Part shown: piece by piece, positions 1 through 11,399 of the stretch | How positions within the stretch are numbered: position 1 is the stretch's first letter | How the letters are laid out: each line of letters begins with the position of its first letter | Source of the DNA: Blastomyces gilchristii SLH14081 | Lineage: Eukaryota; Ascomycota; Eurotiomycetes; Onygenales; Ajellomycetaceae | Reading direction: 5' to 3' | Assembly: GCF_000003855.2 (NCBI RefSeq) | Contig: NW_003101662.1 | Coordinates: forward strand, 374,441-438,440 | DNA: 64,000 nucleotides | Translations under genes and position numbers: made by a program | The notes under the pieces: generated by a model | Seen by the model: only the letters and a program-made list of their open reading frames with translations | What the model was told of the DNA's origin: nothing | Database searches by the model: none

Positions 1-59
1 ATTGCCTCCTCACCACTCTTGTCGAATAACCGCGGTTATCTCTCTTCAGTCTCCCATTC

Positions 60-2948
60 TTACACAAGGATCAATAGGAATAGTATGGCGTCGTATTGGG
101 CTTGTATCACGTATGGTTGAGGGGGTGCACCCACGCCGTGCCCGATTTGCGAATTCTGGATTTGCCGAGACTCCAAGTTGTGATATTGAGCGGGACGCTG
201 TTCGAATCTTTGTGCATAGACTTGTCGATTCAGGGCCACGGTTGGCACTGGAGCTAAAGCCGGATACTGCCCCGTGGCTTCTCCCTCACCCGCCTTACGA
301 GTAACCCTGTTGCTCCCTGCCTCGATATTCGCATGCTGTCCAGTGTATGGGCGTCCGGCATGCGCGGCATGCGAATTACCATTTGGTTGAGCGCCAGGCG
401 CAGGGTCATGGATCACGCCATTTTGGAAACCATGATTACCATTTTGGAAACCTTGATTGTTCTGATCCATATGCTGGGCAGCATATGAGTTGCTTCGCTG
501 AGGCACAGGGTCGTGGACCACACCATTTTGGAAACCATGATTGTTCTGATGCATATGCTGGGCAGCATATGAGTTGCTTGGCTGAGGTGCAGGAGCTGGA
601 TGATGGACCACACCATTCTGGAAGCTGCGATTATTCTGATTCATATGCTGGGTAGCATTTGAGTCGCTTGGCTGAGGTGCAGGAACTGGATGATGAACCA
701 CACCATTTTGGAAACTGTGATTATTCTGATTCATATGCTGGGCAGCATATGAGTTGCTTCGCTGAGGCACAGGGTCGTGGACCACACCATTTTGGAAACC
801 ATGATTGTTCTGATGCATATGCTGTGCAGCATATGAGTTGCTTGGCTGAGGTGCAGAAGCTGGATGATGGACCACACCATTCTGGAAACTGCGATTATTC
901 TGATTCATATGCTGGGCAGCATTTGAGTCGCTTGGCTGAGGTGCAGGAACTGGATGATAGGCCATGCCATTCGGGAACCCCTGACTACCTGCATGGAAGC
1001 CATTTGGATTTCCCATATTTTCAATATTTTGATCATTGGCCGGCTGAGTACCACCGTTAGACGGGTGGTTGAACTGTCCATCCTGTGGAAACGGAGGATT
1101 GGCATTCGGCGGGGTGTTTTGACCCATTGCGTTGGGAGCTTGGACGCCCGTACCCATTCCATTCGAGGATGGCGGCATCGTGAATCCGGCGTTTGATGGA
1201 TTCCGATGAACGGTTCCGGGGTCAGAAAATCTGTTAGGCGCTTGAGCGACAGGGGCAGGCGCATGGGAGTTATTGGGCCATGCATGAACATCTGGCTGAT
1301 ATCCTGGAATGGTCGGATTAACAAAACCCGGATTAGGGGCTGGTGCGTCCTGTTGATAGGTTTGGGGTGGACCGTGTGGATGGGTAATAACCGCCCCTGT
1401 TTGGTTACCTTCGAAACTTCCCGCCAGTACTCCCTGGTTAGGATGATGAATGCCGGGGTGCATGTCGTTGCTCTCTGGATTGGGATGCCCTACATTGGTT
1501 TGTTGGACTCCATTAAATTCCGAATGTGGCGGGACATTTAACCCGTCCGGCACAGGATGATGCGGAGCAGATGGGTGAGGCTGGGACGAATGCGGCGGAA
1601 GATGTTCAGGATTCATTCCAGGGAAAGGCTGGATCGTTCCGTTCTGGGGTGGCCCTACGTTGCCGTGTCCCGGATGGTTTGGTTCATGGAATGGCTCATT
1701 ATGATGAGTTCCCGGAATGTAAGAAGGCGCTCTGGGATTCATCTGATGGTGAGCAACCGCAGTGTTATTCTGTCCAAGGTGGTTGGGCCCACGGAAGGGA
1801 CTACCCTGCTGGGATCCTTGATTGTGGGGAGAATTTCCAGGGTTCACTTCATGAGGAGGTTGAGCCACTCCATTCTGGTTTGCGATCATATTGTTATTCT
1901 GCCCGATCTGGTTAGATACACTGAAGAATTCATTGTGATGAGTTCCCTGCATTTGGGGCGGAACTCCGAAGGTCACCCCATCAAGGGAGTGAGATACTCC
2001 ATTCTGGTGTGCCATCATCGTGTTGCTCTGGCCATTTTGACTAGGCACATTGAAAGCCTCATTGCGATGAGTCCCGGACATTTGTCTGTTAGGACTGCTG
2101 CCGCTGCCGTTGCCGTGATTGTTGTTTGATACAGGCCCATTGCCGTTGGGAGCTGGTGGCTGAACTCCATATCCAGGATTCATGGGCTGAACACTGCTGT
2201 TGAGAGGTGGTTGCTGCACCTCATATTCAGGATTCATGGGCTGGATATTGCTGTTAAGAGCTTGTTGCTGCATCCCGTATCCAGGATTCATCGGCTGGAT
2301 ATTGTTGTTGAGAGGTGATTGCTGCACCCCATATCCAGGATTCATGGGCTGAACACTGCTGTTGAGAGGTGGTTGCTGCACCTCATATTCAGGATTCATG
2401 GGCTGGATATTGCTGTTAAGAGCTTGTTGCTGCATCCCGTATCCAGGATTCATAGGCTGGATATTGTTGTTGAGAGGTGATTGCTGCACCCCATATCCAG
2501 GATTCATGGGCTGAACACTGCTGTTGAGAGGTGGTTGCTGCACCTCATATTCAGGATCCATGGGCTGGAAAGACTGCATATAGGTGTTGTTATTCTGAAA
2601 GTGGTGATGCGCCCGCGTATGCGTTTGCGCATGGTTTGGTCCTGCGGCATGTGGAATTGGGGCCATTACGGTATTGCCATTTTGGAATTCGGTACCAGGC
2701 ATGACGTTAACCTGATTAGCAAAGGCGTGCTGCTGTGGACTGACTCCTGGATGGACTGGCCGACCGTTTGCCTCAACATGGGGCTGCGGGACCTGATGGT
2801 AGCCGTTGTGAGGAGTTTGATGATTGACCTGTTGTACTCCTTGCCCAGTCCATGGTGCAGTGACCATATTGTCATGCACTGCATGCTTCACCTGAGTTTG
2901 GTTGGGCTGGGAAAATTGTTTGTTTTGGAACATGGTGACACCGTTCAT
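60..2948 (-). CDS. Asn/Gln/Pro/His-rich tandem-repeat protein, unknown function
   Basis: This is a single open frame of 962 codons from the ATG at 2948. I chose that start because its context (AAAATGAACGG) is good. The frame stays open 64 codons further upstream, but that part runs into the upstream tandem repeats and reads like a leader. The protein is low in complexity and dominated by Asn, Gln, Pro, His and Gly. It has no visible signal peptide, membrane segment or catalytic motif. Two blocks of tandem repeats lie at about residues 128-271 (18-residue units) and 658-840 (28-30-residue units). The frame ends 60 bases from the window edge after a hydrophobic run. A GTAAGA donor-like site just past the last codons means the true 3' end could be spliced beyond the window. 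The composition resembles prion-like or scaffold proteins, but I do not recognise the family. The length and the in-frame repeats make a real gene likely. Confidence 0.7.
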   Translation of the reverse strand: MNGVTMFQNKQFSQPNQTQVKHAVHDNMVTAPWTGQGVQQVNHQTPHNGYHQVPQPHVEANGRPVHPGVSPQQHAFANQVNVMPGTEFQNGNTVMAPIPHAAGPNHAQTHTRAHHHFQNNNTYMQSFQPMDPEYEVQQPPLNSSVQPMNPGYGVQQSPLNNNIQPMNPGYGMQQQALNSNIQPMNPEYEVQQPPLNSSVQPMNPGYGVQQSPLNNNIQPMNPGYGMQQQALNSNIQPMNPEYEVQQPPLNSSVQPMNPGYGVQPPAPNGNGPVSNNNHGNGSGSSPNRQMSGTHRNEAFNVPSQNGQSNTMMAHQNGVSHSLDGVTFGVPPQMQGTHHNEFFSVSNQIGQNNNMIANQNGVAQPPHEVNPGNSPHNQGSQQGSPFRGPNHLGQNNTAVAHHQMNPRAPSYIPGTHHNEPFHEPNHPGHGNVGPPQNGTIQPFPGMNPEHLPPHSSQPHPSAPHHPVPDGLNVPPHSEFNGVQQTNVGHPNPESNDMHPGIHHPNQGVLAGSFEGNQTGAVITHPHGPPQTYQQDAPAPNPGFVNPTIPGYQPDVHAWPNNSHAPAPVAQAPNRFSDPGTVHRNPSNAGFTMPPSSNGMGTGVQAPNAMGQNTPPNANPPFPQDGQFNHPSNGGTQPANDQNIENMGNPNGFHAGSQGFPNGMAYHPVPAPQPSDSNAAQHMNQNNRSFQNGVVHHPASAPQPSNSYAAQHMHQNNHGFQNGVVHDPVPQRSNSYAAQHMNQNNHSFQNGVVHHPVPAPQPSDSNATQHMNQNNRSFQNGVVHHPAPAPQPSNSYAAQHMHQNNHGFQNGVVHDPVPQRSNSYAAQHMDQNNQGFQNGNHGFQNGVIHDPAPGAQPNGNSHAAHAGRPYTGQHANIEAGSNRVTRKAGEGEATGQYPALAPVPTVALNRQVYAQRFEQRPAQYHNLESRQIQNSQIGHGVGAPPQPYVIQAQYDAILFLLILV
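429..977 (-). repeat. 28-30-residue coding repeats in a second three-unit array
   Basis: Units begin F(Q/P)NG and end in a QHM-x-QNN-type segment. Lengths run 30, 30, 28, 30, 30 and 28 residues, followed by a 7-residue partial unit. The trio of 88 codons (264 bases) is present twice. The 28-residue member carries VPQRSNS in place of the longer APQPSNS or APQPSDS segment. A degenerate unit continues to about 354. Confidence 0.85.
2136..2567 (-). repeat. Eight 18-residue coding repeats in an A-B-C higher-order array
   Basis: Eight consecutive 54-base units encode peptides starting QPMNP (QPMDP in the first). They are followed by EYEVQQPPLNSSV (type A), GYGVQQSPLNNNI (type B) or GYGMQQQALNSNI (type C). 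The order is A-B-C-A-B-C-A-B', so a 162-base trio has been duplicated as a block. Successive trios are nearly identical in bases as well as residues, which points to recent expansion or homogenisation. Confidence 0.9.
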
Positions 2949-2999
2949 TTTATCGTCTGTGGATAGTATAAATAGTGCTTTAGTGGAGCGAGTACTGGT

Positions 3000-3705
3000 T
3001 AAGATAAGAAGGGTATAGTAGCTATCGAGTCCGCTTGAATACTGCGTTGACGTGGTCGTTTTTTGTTGTTTTCTTTCGTTCCTTTTGGATTGGTGGAGAG
3101 GCCCGTTATCGATATTGGCCGAGACGGGGTCGGTGAACAAAGTACTCTGCCTCAGAGATTTTCGGTGGAAGTTGACTTAAGATAAAAGGGGGATATCAGC
3201 TATCAAGTAAGCTGGTAGTTTGTTGAAGTGGTTGTGCTGTTGTTTGCTTTCTTTCCTATTGGATCGGTGGTGAAACCGCTGATTGATATTGGCCGATAGG
3301 GGGTCGGTGAACAAAGTACTCTCAGAGCTTTCAGAGAAGGTTGAGAGAAGATAGAAGAGGTATATCAGCTATTGAGTAAGCTGAAATACTGTGTCAAAGT
3401 GGTTGTGCTGTTGTTTTCTTTCTTCCTATTTTGGATCGGTGGTGAAGCCCTTTATTGATTATTGGCTGAGTGAGAGGGGGTTGACGGACAAAGTTTCTCT
3501 ATTTCGGAACTTCTTGTGAAGAGTGAGTTAGGATGAGAGGTGGATAGCAGCTATCTATGAAGCTGTGGTAATGTCTTGAAGTTGTTGTTTTGTGGTTGTC
3601 TTTCTTTCCTTTCGGACTGGTTGTGAAACCCGTTATTGATATTGGCTGATAGGGGGATGACGATTTAAGCGCTCTATTTCAGAGTGTCTCTTGAGGGCGA
3701 GCGAT
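3000..3705. repeat. Four upstream tandem repeats of about 170-182 bases, each with a CCAAT box
   Basis: Copies start near 3000, 3178, 3347 and 3529. Each repeats, in order, a GATA-rich segment with AGCTATC, a pyrimidine-rich run (TTGTTTTCTTTC type), GGATCGGTGGTGAAACC and a GATATTGGCCGAT block. The last block gives CCAAT on the minus strand, the strand of the large repeat gene. These CCAAT boxes begin at 3114, 3288, 3461 and 3641, so their spacing is 174, 173 and 180. Copies 1 and 2 have a second CCAAT (3089, 3258). The block ends at the 5' side of the 60-2948 gene and overlaps its possible leader, so it is probably promoter or 5' UTR. The regulatory role is inference. Confidence 0.8.
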
Positions 3706-4706
3706 AGGAGCTCGTTGGCACGCAATGGTGAGTGGTTTTGACGAATGATTTATACTGGTGATATGAGGAAGGAGTTAACGACGCTAATCTGAAAGTTTAT
3801 GTATAGACAGTTTGGATCTAAATGATCATTGATGGTGTTGAAATGTCTTGCTTCTTTAGATTCAAAGAACTATGTGCATCTAAAATCACAGCGATGAAGT
3901 GAGAGTCAAGATAGACGGGGTTTTTTATGCAAACGAAGGGGTTGTGATGGTAGGTATGGGAGGGGATATGAAGAAGGGAAGGAGAGGAGAGAAGAGGGAA
4001 AATCGCCGGAAGGCAGCGGGCAAAACATGAGGCGCCACCGCGGCCAGCAAGCACAAGCAGTACAGTACTACTGCGAGAGCTTATCATTCGGGTTAAGCGC
4101 TACGAGTTTGGCTCTACGACGGTGACAAATACCTTTTAAAGATAACCTTTTCCAGTGCCATACATGCCAAAACCCGATCACCCAAGGTATAGGACGAAAT
4201 GGGATGTTCGTCATGTATCTCGCAGCGCCCGATGCTGCATTGGATCCTTACCGTGGGCCCCGTCTATTGGAAACAAAAAAGATCGGTAGCAGACCAACAT
4301 CCTTTACAATGAGGCCTAGTTGGGAGCTGGCGATGTAGGGTTTACTATGATGGGAACTACGGCTATGTCCTCCCGTTTACTACGAACCCGGGGTGTTATT
4401 TGGCATATTGCACTATCTATACCTCCTACGCTCACATTTAGATGGATTGTAATTGTTTTCACTGGCATCGCGCGGAATATCCCTCTTATCTACGGGAGAT
4501 GGAAATGTCAACAACCACACACAGAAGCTAGTCTACGGGCTTGTTACAGGCGATAGGTGACATCTGCAACAGCAACAGCAACAGCAATACCGGAATATTG
4601 GATAGTTTTACTATCCTACCAACAGCAGCATATTCCGGAGTGAAATATTTCGTGAGTATGTAGTAGTATATTATTTTTTTAGCGCAGGCCAAGACCGCTG
4701 TTGCGA
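3706..4706. other. Intergenic stretch, no gene supported
   Basis: Only short open frames occur here, none with recognisable motifs. The longest is an 89-codon minus frame at 3818-4087. A short CAA/CAG trinucleotide run lies at 4564-4588. Confidence 0.5.
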
Positions 4707-4835
4707 CCAATCAGAGAAGCTCCGTATGAAACAGCGTATATACAGTACCGTTATTTACCGCTTCCCCTGCCTGCCAGCTCCTGGATGACGTCAAAATTGA
4801 GCGCCCTGATTGGCTTTGCGAGGCCGGGGTATAAA
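4707..4835 (+). promoter_or_regulatory. CRE, two CCAAT boxes and a TATA box in promoter order
   Basis: CCAATCA occurs at about 4707, a perfect CRE palindrome TGACGTCA at 4786-4793, an inverted CCAAT (ATTGG) at 4809-4813 and TATAAA at 4830-4835. The arrangement is that of a plus-strand promoter, yet no clear gene follows. Only the 49-codon frame at 4891 is placed suitably. Confidence 0.4.
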
Positions 4836-4890
4836 CTTAATGTGAATTAAAGTAGTCGATCAAAACGTCTAGTCTCAACGGCTAAATTAC

Positions 4891-5040
4891 ATGACTTCGT
4901 CGTGGCCGCATGTCCAGAACGTACATTATCTACATTTATTAGTGACATTCCTACTAGACTGGGGTTGTGGTGAAGAGGTAAAAGCACTATACTATTGTCT
5001 TTATGAGTTGCTGAGAATGAGAGCTATGTATCTTGGGTAG
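4891..5040 (+). CDS. Possible 49-residue small protein downstream of the promoter-like cluster
   Basis: The ATG lies 60 bases after the TATA box and the frame runs 49 codons to TAG. It starts MTSSWPH and is hydrophobic in its middle (YLHLLVTFLLDWG). I recognise no family. It may be a short protein, the first exon of a longer spliced gene, or chance. No other evidence supports it. Confidence 0.2.
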   Translation: MTSSWPHVQNVHYLHLLVTFLLDWGCGEEVKALYYCLYELLRMRAMYLG

Positions 5041-5672
5041 CGCTCGAGTAGAGCGAATGCAGATATTTTGGAAGACTGTTAAAATATCCGACCACATATT
5101 ATTCCCCACCAGCTCGTCCAACGGCTCGAGATATTTCAACATTTACCTGAAAGGGCTAACCTTGCGGCCGGTAGATGGCCCTGCTGGAATTTACGCTTTT
5201 GAGGCCGATCAGTGTGTGGATACCCGAACACTACCCACTTTCGAAGGCTGAATAAGCTGGCATCGCAGTGGAGAAGATTATTGCTGCCAAGTTTTGCCAT
5301 GTATACACGAAGGCGGAGAAGAATCAGTGAACCGTGAACCTTTAGACTGTTGAGTTTGTTGATCTTTGAAGGATACGATTCAAACGCTTGCTCAAAGCCA
5401 CCGGAATTTATGTGGGAACTACCTGGGTTAGTTCTTGCCAGAGTACGGTGGCGTGTAAGAATAAGAACGGTTTATGGCTGGCCAGCTAAATCCAAAACCC
5501 AGTCTTGGTGCGAGTGGAAGCGGATAGCCCAGGAGGATTATGATTTCTTCTTCAGCAAGTATAAGTATAATTATAGTTCCGTCCTGCTATTCAGCACGAG
5601 AAACTAGAGTTAAGTTTGTCTGTTCTCTACGCTAGGGAGTTAAGCTTTTTAGGGCTGATCAGTCCCAGCGAA

Positions 5673-6053
5673 TGGTAATGTACTGTACATGTATGTACGT
5701 ACATACATACTTCCCCATCTGCAAGTATCCAGCCACGTGAAACCTCAACGGCAACTGTGCAACGGGGCTGGGATCATATACCCACTTGATCTATATATCT
5801 CAAGAGGCGTTCTTGTTCCATCCACTAAGTAACCCCAAATTCTGGGACAGGCCGGATACCTACTGAGGAAAAGTACTAGCAAAGCGTCAATACGTCGGAA
5901 TCTACCTTGCAATTCTGATAGCAGAGAGAGCTGGTCAGCGGGTGAGCGAAGACGAAACGGGTAGGTTCTGATAGGCGATCTATGACTCGGGTTTGAACCG
6001 CATGGATGTAGGTATGTGCATACATGTATGTACATGAACAGTATGTACCATGC
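5673..6053. mobile_element. Candidate 0.38-kb MITE with GTAC-rich inverted ends
   Basis: A cluster at 5679-5710 (TACTGTACATGTATGTACGT and on) is roughly the inverse of one at 6011-6053 (GTATGTGCATACATGTATGT and on). Both outer sides carry ATGGTA. The roughly 300 bases between have no convincing gene. A 96-codon minus frame crosses the interior but resembles nothing known. Target duplication is not clear. Confidence 0.35.
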
Positions 6054-7001
6054 CCTAAACGTTATTATGCCTAGCAGAAGAATCCTTCGAGCAGAACACT
6101 GAATTCTAAAAGCGGATATGAACTTTCACGCCACCGTTGAAGTATCCCAGAAGCACACATGAACAGTCAGCGAATTCGAAGATCATGGGCTGTGCAATCC
6201 CTATCTGGTTAGACACTACAGATCTGTATTTTGAAGCTTATCGCCGCTTTGGGACTAAATATGGATGTCGCTCCAACCCAACCCCAAAATAATTTTAGTT
6301 CTCTTCGGTCGAAATCTTACTACCTACCAACACCAACCCTAATTCGCTTGATATGCCAGAAAGAGATTGAAAGGAACCTATAACTACATTTGAGTCAATG
6401 GGGATTTTCACGCTTTCACAGTTATATCCGATATCTAGACACACACACCAATTAAAATTGATCTCAGACCGATTTCACAGGATCTACATAGGTTAGTGCA
6501 TTACATTACCATAGATAGTTTAGTTTATGTAGACACTCGAGGTTGCTATTCTTAGCTATACAGTAAATTCCTGGACACTCAATTATAGTGAACCAATGTA
6601 TGTACTGTACTATTGGCTGTGCAGATATCTAGACACTCTAGCTCTAGAAATCCCCTCAGCTTTAGAGGTCTCTAATCCGTAGACATCTCTACAATGGCTA
6701 ACTTTCCTACCCACTAACGGTTTTAGCGAAGAGAGTCCCCATTATAAATAAAATAACTATGGCTAATGTGTGTCCGTACTCGCTCTAAAATCAGTGTCGA
6801 AGTATCTACATCTCAGACTCTAGCCCTAAATTAAATAACTGGCCGCGGCAATTACGTCATGTGATGGTCGCCTGAACTTGGAACCCCAGCAACAAATTAA
6901 ATCCAGGAGGAAAAAGGTAACGAATTACCTCGACCTGTATATCAACCCATCTTTGGAGATCCCCTTCCATCTTCCGTTGCGGTGTTATTTTGTTATTATC
7001 C
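6054..7001. other. Intergenic stretch with a recurring TAGACAC word
   Basis: No open frame of note. The word TAGACACTC or a close variant recurs near 6437, 6529 and 6630, with further variants (GGACACTC, TAGACATC) between. This may be an old, decayed element or simple drift. The 3' end is the upstream region of the PI31 gene. Confidence 0.35.
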
Positions 7002-8154
7002 ATGGATGCCTCAAATCCTACTGGCAGAACTGAACAAGCTCTGTCATCGCGCAGCATTCTCGATCGCGCTGCGGCGAGTTTTGGCAATGATGATGTCGAG
7101 GTGCTACTGAAAAATCCCTGGGAAGCCATCGCGCTGATTGGGCATGCCTGTATGATTGCTGTTGACTTCAGGCTGATTGGCCTGGAGGAAGACCACAGAA
7201 TAGGTTTGGGACTTCCCTTTCCGTTTGTCTTCACAAGTCGATCTGTGCAGCTGAACCAGTCTAACTGATGCTCCCCACTCTATAGAATCTCAGGAACCCT
7301 CGTCGCCGCTACTACCCAAGGAGTGGAACGCCAGCTCCACCTATGCCTTCAAATATGCCCACCCGCAATCATCTATGCAGTTCTTGCTCAAAATCACTCG
7401 ACTCGGTGGCAACGCAGTCATCTACGCGCTGGCCCTTGGCCATGACAAGACAACATCCTTTGACGTCCCTGTCAAAGATTTCATCTCTGAGTCAGCCGTC
7501 CCCTTGTCAAAATCCACCGAGGAACTTACCCGGTCGCTCGAGCAAGTGTTTATTTCGTCGTCGCGACTCAGCGATTTGATCGCCCTGTTTAAAATCAATG
7601 TAATCCAGAAACTTGCGCCGGGTCTACAAAAGGAGGGATATGAAGATGGGTCCTCCTCTAGTCGAGAACAACGTGAACGTGAATTAGAGCAACCAGTACG
7701 ACAGCCACGACAACCGGTAAGAGATCCTCTACGGGACGATCGTCACCCGGAACCAGCCCGCCCGTATCCCTTTGGTGATCCACTTGCTGCACCCCCACGA
7801 CGGCCGCCAGTCCCAGCAGGTGATTTCCCCCCGCCTGGGTTTGAAGATGAGTACGAGATAAATGTCCCTCCGCGCGGGTTCCACCCGGGAGGAGCAGGTC
7901 ACGGGCCAAGGAGACCAAACCTTGGAGAGCGCGATCTATATCCCCCTGGTCTGGGGCCTCGCGATCCACTGGTACCTCACTTTGGGCCGCAGGGTGGGGG
8001 AGGCATGCATCCGACATTTGATGACCCCATCTTTCAGCATGGAGGTGGTAGAGGTGACGGTGATGAATATAACCCTCAAGTTCCTCCTGGGGCAAGGTAC
8101 GATCCTATTGGCCCCGGGGATGGGCCACCGATTGGAGACGAAGATCGGGAGTGA
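7002..8154 (+). CDS. PI31-like proteasome regulator (PSMF1 family)
   Basis: PI31 binds the 20S proteasome and modulates or chaperones it. Two exons fit: 7002-7203 and 7286-8154. The intron runs GTTTGG to TATAG with a CTAAC branch site, and it joins HRI to ESQEPSS in phase 1. The spliced protein is 356 residues. The first half matches the family's FP domain, with segments such as FRLIGLEEDHRI, EWNASSTYAFKYAHP and ITRLGGNAVIYALALG. The second half is rich in Pro, Gly, Arg and Asp and ends with the family tail signatures MHPTFDDPIF and PPGARYDPIGPG. The start is the ATG at 7002; an upstream TTG in frame is ignored. The frame stops at GDEDRE, shortly after the tail signature. Gly/Phe-rich residues typical of a C-terminus lie just downstream in other frames. 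The identification is strong; the C-terminal end is uncertain. Confidence 0.88.
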
Positions 8155-8842
8155 CCCTGGGAATTCCCGAGGCGAGTCGTGGATTTGGAGGTGGATTTGG
8201 CATTTGGCAGCGGAAGCATTCGGTGGTGACATTATTTAAGGGTATGATGCATAACTACCAGCTAGCTTGCTACGTTGCTAATTATGATATGATGTGTGAA
8301 ATCACGCTTACGCTAACATCTGTTTGTGACATGAATTTGTATATCCTATTGTATGTACTGTACATAATAAGTAAATCACATGGCAAATGAAATACTCACG
8401 GCTTTGAGACCTGCAAATAACAAAAAACACGATGTGGAATAGCATCCATTACAGTAACGATGGCGCAGCTCCTAACTGTGGCTGGTGCATTTTGCGGCTG
8501 TGGCGCGACTGACTAACCTGAATCTCCAACACAACAAAAGAAGAAGAAGAGAGACCAAGAGACCAAAAGAAACGCCATTATCAACGCCTGTCTCAGCAGC
8601 TACAGCTCTACTCGCTTCTCCCGCACTGGAATAAAGCATTGCTACGACCAGACCCTCTCTCTCCTTCATGATTTGTTGATACCCAATTCCTTCACTTTCT
8701 GCTCCTTGTTCCCTTGCTTCCCCCACGCACGCGCCCACGCACCGCCCGCTGCTAACGACACCCCTCCATCCATTCGGTGATACCTGACATCACCATAGTC
8801 TTGTCTCCTCCCGCCTCCCCCCCAGTCCCTCTTTTCTTTTCT

Positions 8843-10372
<1,530 letters not shown>

Positions 10373-11257
10373 ATAGAAATCATGTTCTCATCCAATGCAA
10401 CAATGCAAACAATGCAAAGCACCGCGTGCCTATCTATTCCTCACTCAACCTTTTATACCTAATTACTTCTCCCTTTCTTTTTCTTTTTCTTTTTTCCTTT
10501 TCTATTTTTGCTTGTGTCTTCTGCGCATTTTACAGAGAGAGATAAAAAGCAAGAAACGAAAGAAACGAACCAAAAACTCAACACAAAGAAGAAAATTAAA
10601 TTTCCAGCTTCATCTTTAATCAGTTATTTGGGTTGCAGCAACATTACCATTTGATTTGCAGCTCGAGACTTTTTGCCTTTGCCCGCTTTTTTATCTTTCT
10701 TGTCATTTTCTTCCCCTCCCCCCGGTCTTTTTACTGTTTTTGTTTTCTTCTTTTGATATTATGCAGATATAGTAGTAGGTTTTCTTCCCTCACCCTTCTC
10801 TTTTATCTTGACGTTGTATGAATGAATAAATCCCCATCCGAGCGGCTGAGTTCATGCTCCGGGTGGGGGGATGGGATGGGATCAAAAAAAAAGACGCGAG
10901 GCGGACAAGAATGCAACGGGGGGGAGTACAGAGTTCAGAAGTAAATAGTCGTGACAACATATGCGTAATAGTCTTCTTTTCCTTTCTGCCTGCTTTTCTT
11001 CCTCCTTCCGCGTTGTGAGATGGGCGGGGGGGATGCGGGAGTGGTCTTAGGGTGAGGGAGGATACCTATGGAAGTTCTCAGCGCTTATGTAGATGTTACA
11101 TTGGGAGGGGAGACTGACTTTCTCTCGTGCGTATGAGAGAAGGGATCAGCGATGCTGTCTGGATGCGAGGCTTTGGTAGTTACAATTATGTCCCCCACAA
11201 CTCGACCAGGTTACAGAAACATCAGAAGCGAAGCCGAATTCCATCGGCAGCAAGCGA
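10373..11257. other. PP2A 3' region and intergenic DNA, pyrimidine-rich
   Basis: Long T/C tracts occur at about 10465-10505 and 10700-10810, with AATAAA-like ATGAATAAAT near 10824. This is probably the 3' UTR and downstream DNA. The open frames here are low-complexity products of the T/C tracts. Confidence 0.5.
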
Positions 11258-11329
11258 GGACCTGTGGCGCAACGGTAGCGCGTCTGACTCCAGATCAGAA
11301 GGTTATGTGTTCAAATCACATCGGGTTCA
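11258..11329 (+). tRNA. tRNA-Trp (CCA)
   Basis: The 72-base sequence folds as a cloverleaf. The acceptor GGACCTG pairs with CGGGTTC using wobble pairs. The D arm is GCGC-AACGGTA-GCGC, the anticodon arm TCTGA-CTCCAGA-TCAGA with anticodon CCA, and the T arm ATGTG-TTCAAAT-CACAT. The discriminator is A. There is no intron. A T14 run follows as a pol III terminator. Confidence 0.93.
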
Positions 11330-11342
11330 TCAGATTCTGTTC

Positions 11343-11356
11343 TTTTTTTTTTTTTT
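11343..11356 (+). terminator. RNA polymerase III T-run terminator
   Basis: Fourteen consecutive T start 13 bases after the tRNA-Trp discriminator base. Confidence 0.85.
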
Positions 11357-11399
11357 CCCGTCCACGTTGTCAAGAGTAAGCATCGAGTGTTTTAACTCT

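Noticed and set aside
1557..2129. Open plus-strand frames opposite the large repeat gene (also at 2-304, 347-1060 and 2481-2966)
   Set aside because: They are antisense shadows of a repetitive, stop-poor coding sequence and contain no motif.
5745..6035. 96-codon minus frame with several Cys and Arg
   Set aside because: It lies inside the candidate MITE, has no recognisable motif, and its start falls in the inverted repeat.
7658..8232. Overlapping minus- and plus-frame ORFs across the PI31 tail
   Set aside because: The Pro/Gly-rich, GC-rich coding region leaves other frames open; only the PI31 frame carries family motifs (the end of the third frame is discussed as a finding).
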